A stretch of 8,147 nucleotides of DNA, taken from contig JBJOQE010000069.1 of assembly GCA_046050105.1 (NCBI GenBank), positions 1 through 8,147 of the forward strand. Direction: 5' to 3'. A program made the translations under genes and the position numbers. Below the pieces are notes generated by a model, which saw only the letters and a list, made by a program, of their open reading frames with translations, did not search any database and was not told the origin of the DNA. This document shows positions 7,301 through 8,147 of this stretch, piece after piece. Origin of the DNA: JAYQPD01 sp046050105. Its GTDB lineage: Bacteria > Patescibacteriota > Minisyncoccia > Phycocordibacterales > UBA918. Numbering within the stretch: the stretch's first letter is position 1; the number at the start of each line of letters is the position of its first letter.

Positions 7301-8147
7301 GGGACAAGCCGAGCTTGATACTAATGGAAATTCGCTCGACGGACGTGCGCTTGACTGTGAGTACCGTGTTGGCGGATCGTTCGATGGTAACCTCATGATG
7401 GTATACAGCGATACTACTGCGGTACGATATCGTTACTACAACGGTGCGCTTCAGCCAGCCACCGAAGGGACAGTGACAACTTTGCAAGATGCGTACACGG
7501 TGCAACTTGCACGTACCGGAGCTGGTGTCCTTCAAGTGATGACCTATGACGATGTGAACGATAGATACGATTACTCGACGCTCACTGCGGCAACGACTAC
7601 CTGGAGTACACTCCAAACACTTGAGGCCGATGCCTCTGTTGGTGCAGCACCGTTTAAGGAGCCGTTTATGATGGCTGCACGCAAACCAGGCTCTTCTGCG
7701 ACAGTCGTAGCGTATCCGACACTTGACTGGAACGATGGTTCCGGCCCCTATTGGCAATCGTTTTCATGGAATGATAGTGAACCAGGACTTTCCACGCTCC
7801 GCTACCAAGTGGAATATTATGACGGCGACTCATGGGAGTTGGTCCCCAATGGACTGATTCCCGGCAATAGTAGTGGTACGTCTACATCTCCTGTATCGCT
7901 CACGAACGTCTTGCCAGTAGCCTCAACCTACAATCAGCTCCGCACTGTCGCAAACTTGGTCTGTAACACCGGAAGCTGCCCGACACTAAACGACTGGACT
8001 CTCACATGGGCAGCAGGTATTAATATTTCGGGCACTGCGCAAGAGTACAACCAATCGACAAACCTGGTGGCGGGGAATGTGGCAGTGGCATTAAATGGTG
8101 TACTTCAGATAGGAAAAACAGGGACTATTTCCGGCGGTACGTGGTCC
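1287..8147 (+). CDS. Giant modular exported surface protein, N-terminal 2287 residues (3' truncated)
   Basis: The frame from ATG 1287 runs without a stop to the last base, 2287 codons, so the protein is longer than this. It starts with a signal peptide (basic MHNIRRALHRYR, hydrophobic 13-29, likely cleavage after AVYA at 31). Approximate order after that: acidic Pro/Thr/Val-rich stalk 89-290; beta domain 291-412; linker and beta domain 413-539; macroglobulin-like domain 540-654; beta domain 656-795 ending in WQIASD; three collar-like domains 800-1120; CPR-type beta domain 1121-1307; FN3-like 1308-1431; WxQT/SWND/LNDW domain 1432-1577; second FN3-like 1578-1697; second WxQT/SWND/LNDW domain from 1698, interrupted by a propeller-like insert; new beta-repeat from about 2247. 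No catalytic motif was recognised. Several modules match what I remember of Patescibacteria giant surface proteins. An adhesin-like role is inferred. The C-terminal anchor, if any, lies outside the window. Confidence 0.93.
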   Translation, partial: MHNIRRALHRYRAPFIGVALFLCLFSFAVYANYLDTITEEDTIHILPLSVIETGWSNIETLYVQDLNEAALYEDFNRQNAAYLRVSEASLVPPVTVEEVSSSTTEGTLVPTYSTDEELPQPTTADGQGAPEVSVPDESGVSTPEPVAPSEEVVPPAPEAAAEVEVLTPPPDPVSDAPLLDVVSAESSVSLFARVRERLSLAFADVVETSEAPQPQTNTPEVGGADTASVSSSVVDSEPTQPEPADNASGVDPDVATTTVVEDVPIPIVHDDIAQNAAHEATTTVLEAAPAVGPAITWNGFSLPALADTETIQNAQIRMSLAAQSSRTAKERGVSAAIRVQYAFLDEVWVDAGIITIEDEVSNAINGGFYLFALPPIIDPLMLRSLKVRAVYEGARADVDEVLIDSAWIELSARTLNRAALEARVSPEALTELEKPAMHDLVSKEIDFTEDELPNFALKYNEQRSLPVQLARKVFSSNTATLEHVAIIHRDVGELPIVPSINQTSDGLWSIQIPETERDELRPGEYTLEITVAEGSKVFVDRLEFQWGLLAINTDKNEYARGEQVAVSMAALSPNGNTLCEAPLELYVINEQNFIRRLPVASSGVCNGNNVVDVPDYSASLGAMATGTYELYLEHIEQETGRALAHTKTTFTVVDTHDLSLARSGPTRIYPVEPYEMRIVVAASTSFDGVLTETIPTDYTVLETEGEVQGDGDAQRITFPVSIRAGESQTFTYRFDSPDISPLLYQLGPATLSGVRAVQTPLASLEAGTTTLSEVPAVSQQDVVFREHKQWQIASDATGSMIIYMATSSHPSGWTCLSCSGGDTFFQKFVRGGITYGTASGTATHTHTADGSVNAATAGSSENRAGANVAIVSHSHSLTPTITSTSSLPAYRDLRMYQSNSAGEPASIPSGAVFAFDTTPPVGWTAISVLNGRYPRGESTSTTTGGSNTHLHTVSGTTGAAAGTILDGRTGGTQVTPKPATNNHTHTVSTSTALVSQEPPYIDVIYASTTGATSTPVGALTMWTDTPPAGWLHQSADASDPFYNRFLRGAATYGASGGTETHTHSSMSGITTSAPSALVANARTGSTGASGTHTHQVDVTNFSTNSHLPPYVTAIIARKYGAVAIYTQTSFKWFANTDAATPTDPWPLGVEDLIEAEPITATSTTLRYEDQIRLRLGVGVENSTSTADTFKLQFASTTEDNLCTVLTNWNDVGSATSSVVWKGYDNTSVADGVTLSSSTLVRTDRLETYEESNPTATTPNQIGIAEDGEWDFSLQQNGAEAGMDYCFRMVKSDGSPLFAYDYYPRLTVNDDAAQFTLNKPFDNERISTTTPNFEFSGTDGESDSLTYQVQVDDDYTFVSTAIDANSETNSTLFSNITTPADKDPFTNGETVRFRSSTALSNGTTYYWRVRARDTGSNQYSDWSGIYSFTLDTNATTTSAWYQTMRDQFRSDVLQGVEATSTGQLQLIVGSTTGTTTSGEITFAKGVLGNAWGSLSWNDNEAAGDIKYRIQYEVSDDVWENIPDSDLVGNSTGFDTSPQSLLSLDADEYPVIRIEAVFTNTGGTPILNDWTLSWGYKINTPSITKLFPSEKTATTTPTFEFTTTDPQNDDLTYEVQWSTSYTFTSSTTRSSDINLGFSNITNPIDTQPFTSGHTIQYKVQVADILSNGTTYWWRVRARDPGGANTYSNYTDAQSFTVDTSVSVSTWFQTTTEQFAIDTIIGATTTGNSVTVATSAVESLTVYAEGNIQTPRYRTWNGSIWSTEQSAPTVGAAMNFVVTRAAPTREEYLTATVGTDQDVNLLVFSEGAWGNQLELTTSLADAGMRGVDIAYETSSGDAMVVSCDGDADPSYWIWNGATTTLGGTINVDAVANCGFIRLISDPTSDEIIAVVRSVTGAEYEAQVWNGSSWGNATRSGQMQATQSAHEGMTGAYEEGGGQAVVAVSNNTAASFVSMVWNGTTWSSTTEAIGNDFEFGDMASDVGTDNMALCYIDADSDIGYIRWTGAAWTGQAELDTNGNSLDGRALDCEYRVGGSFDGNLMMVYSDTTAVRYRYYNGALQPATEGTVTTLQDAYTVQLARTGAGVLQVMTYDDVNDRYDYSTLTAATTTWSTLQTLEADASVGAAPFKEPFMMAARKPGSSATVVAYPTLDWNDGSGPYWQSFSWNDSEPGLSTLRYQVEYYDGDSWELVPNGLIPGNSSGTSTSPVSLTNVLPVASTYNQLRTVANLVCNTGSCPTLNDWTLTWAAGINISGTAQEYNQSTNLVAGNVAVALNGVLQIGKTGTISGGTWS
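1551..2156 (+). other. Acidic proline/threonine/valine-rich low-complexity stalk
   Basis: Residues 89-290 are dominated by P, E, V, T, S, A and D, with runs such as PEPVAPSEEVVPPAPEAAAE, and no clear fold. Such regions usually act as extended spacers between a membrane or wall end and distal domains. One island at about 189-208 (SLFARVRERLSLAFADVV) breaks the composition and looks like an amphipathic helix. The region stays open in frame with no indel signs, so it is genuine coding sequence despite its low complexity. Confidence 0.75.
2157..2904 (+). other. Two N-terminal beta-rich domains of CPR surface-protein type
   Basis: Residues 291-412 begin ITWNGFSLP and contain VWVDAGIITIEDEVSNAING followed by FYLFALP and a terminal strand DSAWIELSA. 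Residues about 440-539 contain IDFTEDELPNFALKYNEQRS and alternate hydrophobic residues as in a beta sandwich (WSIQIPETERDELRPGEYTL). From memory, the phrases DAG.I.l..EVSNA.NGG and P.FALKY recur in the N-terminal halves of Patescibacteria giant proteins. No enzymatic residues were recognised. Domain edges are approximate. Confidence 0.5.
2904..3671 (+). other. Macroglobulin-like (MG2-type) domain followed by WQIASD-ending domain
   Basis: Residues 540-654 contain FQWGLLAINTDKNEYARGEQ and then LELYVIN. The NTDKxxYxxGE pattern is typical of MG2-like strands in alpha-2-macroglobulin-type and related bacterial surface proteins. Cysteines at 579 and 605 may pair. Residues 656-795 start HDLSLARSGPTRIYP, contain ESQTFTYRFDSPDISPLLYQ and close with VFREHKQWQIASD. 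That closing motif is one I recall from Patescibacteria giant proteins just before variable modules. No thioester motif (CxEQ) is visible, so trapping activity like true macroglobulins is not supported. Confidence 0.55.
3684..3986 (+). repeat. Collar-like domain 1 of 3
   Basis: Residues 800-900 follow the phage tail-collar pattern: MIIYMATSSHPSGW, then FFQKFVRGG, a glycine-rich segment, HTH (844-846), HSH (873-875) and a closing SSLPAYRDLRMY. Known collar and receptor-binding tip domains of phage short and long tail fibres use HxH motifs to bind a metal ion in a trimer. Unlike copies 2 and 3 this copy has a CxxC pair (TCLSC, cysteines 815 and 818), and its closing PAY replaces PPY. Confidence 0.72.
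4005..4310 (+). repeat. Collar-like domain 2 of 3
   Basis: Residues 907-1008 begin IPSGAVFAFDTTPPVGW, continue NGRYPRGES and GGSNTHLHTV (HxH at 949-951), have a second HTH at 983-985 after TNN, and close with EPPYIDVIYAST. It is the shortest before the RG motif and the closest to the classical collar layout of PpGW, RG, GG..HxH, HxH and PPY. It aligns with copies 1 and 3 end to end, with linkers of roughly 6-7 residues between them. Confidence 0.78.
4332..4646 (+). repeat. Collar-like domain 3 of 3
   Basis: Residues 1016-1120 begin VGALTMWTDTPPAGW, continue FYNRFLRGAATYGASGGT, carry HTH at 1061-1063 and HTH at 1092-1094, and end SHLPPYVTAIIARKYG. The end (PPYxxxxxIxRK) matches the usual last strand of tail-collar proteins best of the three. 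The spacing between the two HxH motifs is 31 residues, against 29 in copy 1 and 34 in copy 2. Confidence 0.78.
4647..5207 (+). other. CPR-type beta domain (NTDxxTPTDPWP / ETYEESNP)
   Basis: Residues 1121-1307 start FKWFANTDAATPTDPWPLG, continue QIRLRLGVGVENS, FKLQFAST and VVWKGYDNTSVADG, then RLETYEESNPTA, GEWDFSLQQNGA and DYCFRMV. I recall this motif string from many Patescibacteria and a few other bacterial extracellular proteins, where its function is undefined. Cysteines at 1202 and 1285 are placed to form one disulfide. No active-site residues were recognised. Confidence 0.6.
5208..5579 (+). repeat. Fibronectin-III-like module A
   Basis: Residues 1308-1431 contain STTTPNFEFSGTD, SLTYQVQVDDDYTF, SNITTPADKDPFTNGET, then SNGTTYYWRVRARD and YSFTLDT. 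The YYWRVRARD strand is the classic F-strand signature of FN3-like domains in bacterial surface proteins. It is clearly homologous to module B downstream. The DNA of the shared SNGTTY.WRVRARD segment (5481-5522 against 6276-6317) matches at 36 of 42 positions by my count. Confidence 0.75.
5580..6017 (+). repeat. WxQT...SWND...LNDW module, uninterrupted copy
   Basis: Residues 1432-1577 begin with WYQT at 1439, QF nearby, then a beta-rich linker, LSWNDNEAAGDIKYRIQYE (W at 1495), and close with ILNDWTLSWGYKIN (W of LNDW at 1568). The W-to-W distance from SWND to LNDW is 73 residues. It directly follows FN3 module A and is repeated after FN3 module B, so FN3 plus this domain is one duplicated unit. 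The fold is probably a beta sandwich. No function is known to me. Confidence 0.65.
6018..6377 (+). repeat. Fibronectin-III-like module B
   Basis: Residues 1578-1697 mirror module A: TATTTPTFEFTTTD, LTYEVQWSTSYTF, SNITNPIDTQPFTSGHT, SNGTTYWWRVRARD and FTVDT. Identity is highest in the last third. The protein-level match spans the whole module, so the pair arose by tandem duplication of a larger unit rather than by chance of fold. Confidence 0.75.
6378..8024 (+). repeat. WxQT...SWND...LNDW module, copy split by an insert
   Basis: Residues 1698-2246 start with WFQT (W at 1704) and QF as in the first copy, and end with FSWNDSEPGLSTLRYQVEYY (W at 2161) and LNDWTLTWAAGIN (W of LNDW at 2237). SWND to LNDW is 76 residues, close to 73 in the other copy. 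The WxQT-to-SWND distance, however, is 457 residues against 56, so about 400 residues are inserted. The insert is the WNG repeat array. Cysteines at 2226 and 2231 (VCNTGSC) are specific to this copy. Confidence 0.65.
6480..7710 (+). repeat. Eight WNG-type repeats, probable beta-propeller insert
   Basis: A WNGxxW turn recurs: WNGSIW (W at 6543), SEGAW, WNGATT, WNGSSW, WNGTTW, WTGAAW, YYNGAL and a degenerate last TAATTTW. Taking the glycine codon as register (6549, 6696, 6843, 6993, 7149, 7287, 7443, about 7593), the spacings are 49, 49, 50, 52, 46, 52 and 50 residues. Between turns come strands such as MALCYIDADSDIGYIRW and AVVAVSNN. Blade-sized repeats of about 50 residues with a terminal W-N-G-x-x-W turn fit a seven- or eight-bladed propeller of the BNR/sialidase-like or lectin-like type. 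The Asp-box signature (SxDxGxTW) is not seen, so a sialidase is not supported. Binding is the likelier role. Confidence 0.65.
8025..8147 (+). other. Start of a further beta-repeat region, cut by the window edge
   Basis: Residues 2247-2287 read ISGTAQEYNQSTNLVAGNVA, then VALNGVLQIGKTGTISGGTW. The ISGTA...G.VAVALNG pattern is how Ig-like or carboxypeptidase-regulatory-like beta repeats often begin in Patescibacteria giant proteins, by my recollection. Too little is visible to define the domain. Confidence 0.4.

Noticed and set aside
6480..7710. Sialidase enzyme
   Set aside because: The blade repeats lack Asp-box motifs, and no sialidase arginine triad could be recognised, so only a propeller-like binding fold is claimed.
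6996..7757. A 253-codon open frame on the - strand
   Set aside because: It lies wholly opposite the WNG repeat array of the giant gene. Its translation is rich in Arg, His, Cys and Ser with no recognisable domain, as expected for the complement of a Thr/Asp/Gly-rich coding sequence.
1287..8147. Recoded genetic code (TGA as glycine, seen in some CPR lineages)
   Set aside because: No in-frame TGA occurs in the 2287-codon frame, glycine is encoded by GGN, and the upstream gene ends with TAG.

Overview
The window holds the 3' end of one surface-protein gene and the first 2287 codons of a giant exported-protein gene. Both are on the + strand, separated by about 107 bases that contain a strong hairpin. 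No RNA gene, insertion sequence, CRISPR array or enzyme gene was found. Base composition is about even by eye. TAG is used as a stop and no TGA occurs in the 2287-codon frame, so the code is standard. The domain set (cohesin-like tail, proline-rich linker, Ig-like domain, membrane helix and coiled coil in gene 1; motifs such as WGLLAINTDKNEY, WQIASD, NTDxxTPTDPWP and ETYEESNP in gene 2) closely resembles what I recall of large surface proteins of Candidate Phyla Radiation bacteria (Patescibacteria, probably Parcubacteria). That placement is from memory of the families, not from a search.

Layout. 1-1179: C-terminal part of a cell-surface protein tethered by a C-terminal helix with a cytoplasmic coiled coil. 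1180-1286: intergenic, with a 14-bp hairpin that is probably a terminator and two candidate ribosome-binding sites. 1287-8147 and beyond: a giant protein that starts with a signal peptide and is still open at the window edge. In order it has: signal peptide; acidic proline/threonine-rich stalk; two beta-rich domains; a macroglobulin-like domain; a domain ending in WQIASD; three tandem phage-tail-collar-like domains with paired HxH motifs; a CPR-type beta domain; two fibronectin-III-like modules, each followed by a WxQT...SWND...LNDW domain; and, inside the second of those, about 400 residues of eight WNG-type repeats that look like a beta-propeller. The final residues begin another beta-repeat region.

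How they may work together. Both products are built for the outside of the cell. Gene 1 gives a membrane-anchored protein with a domain of the cohesin class. Gene 2 gives a very long modular exported protein whose collar-like and propeller-like parts are typical of binding or adhesion. A role in attachment, for example to a host cell or matrix, is an inference. The most unusual feature is the fibre-tip-like triple HxH collar array inside a bacterial surface protein, combined with a propeller nested in one copy of a duplicated module.
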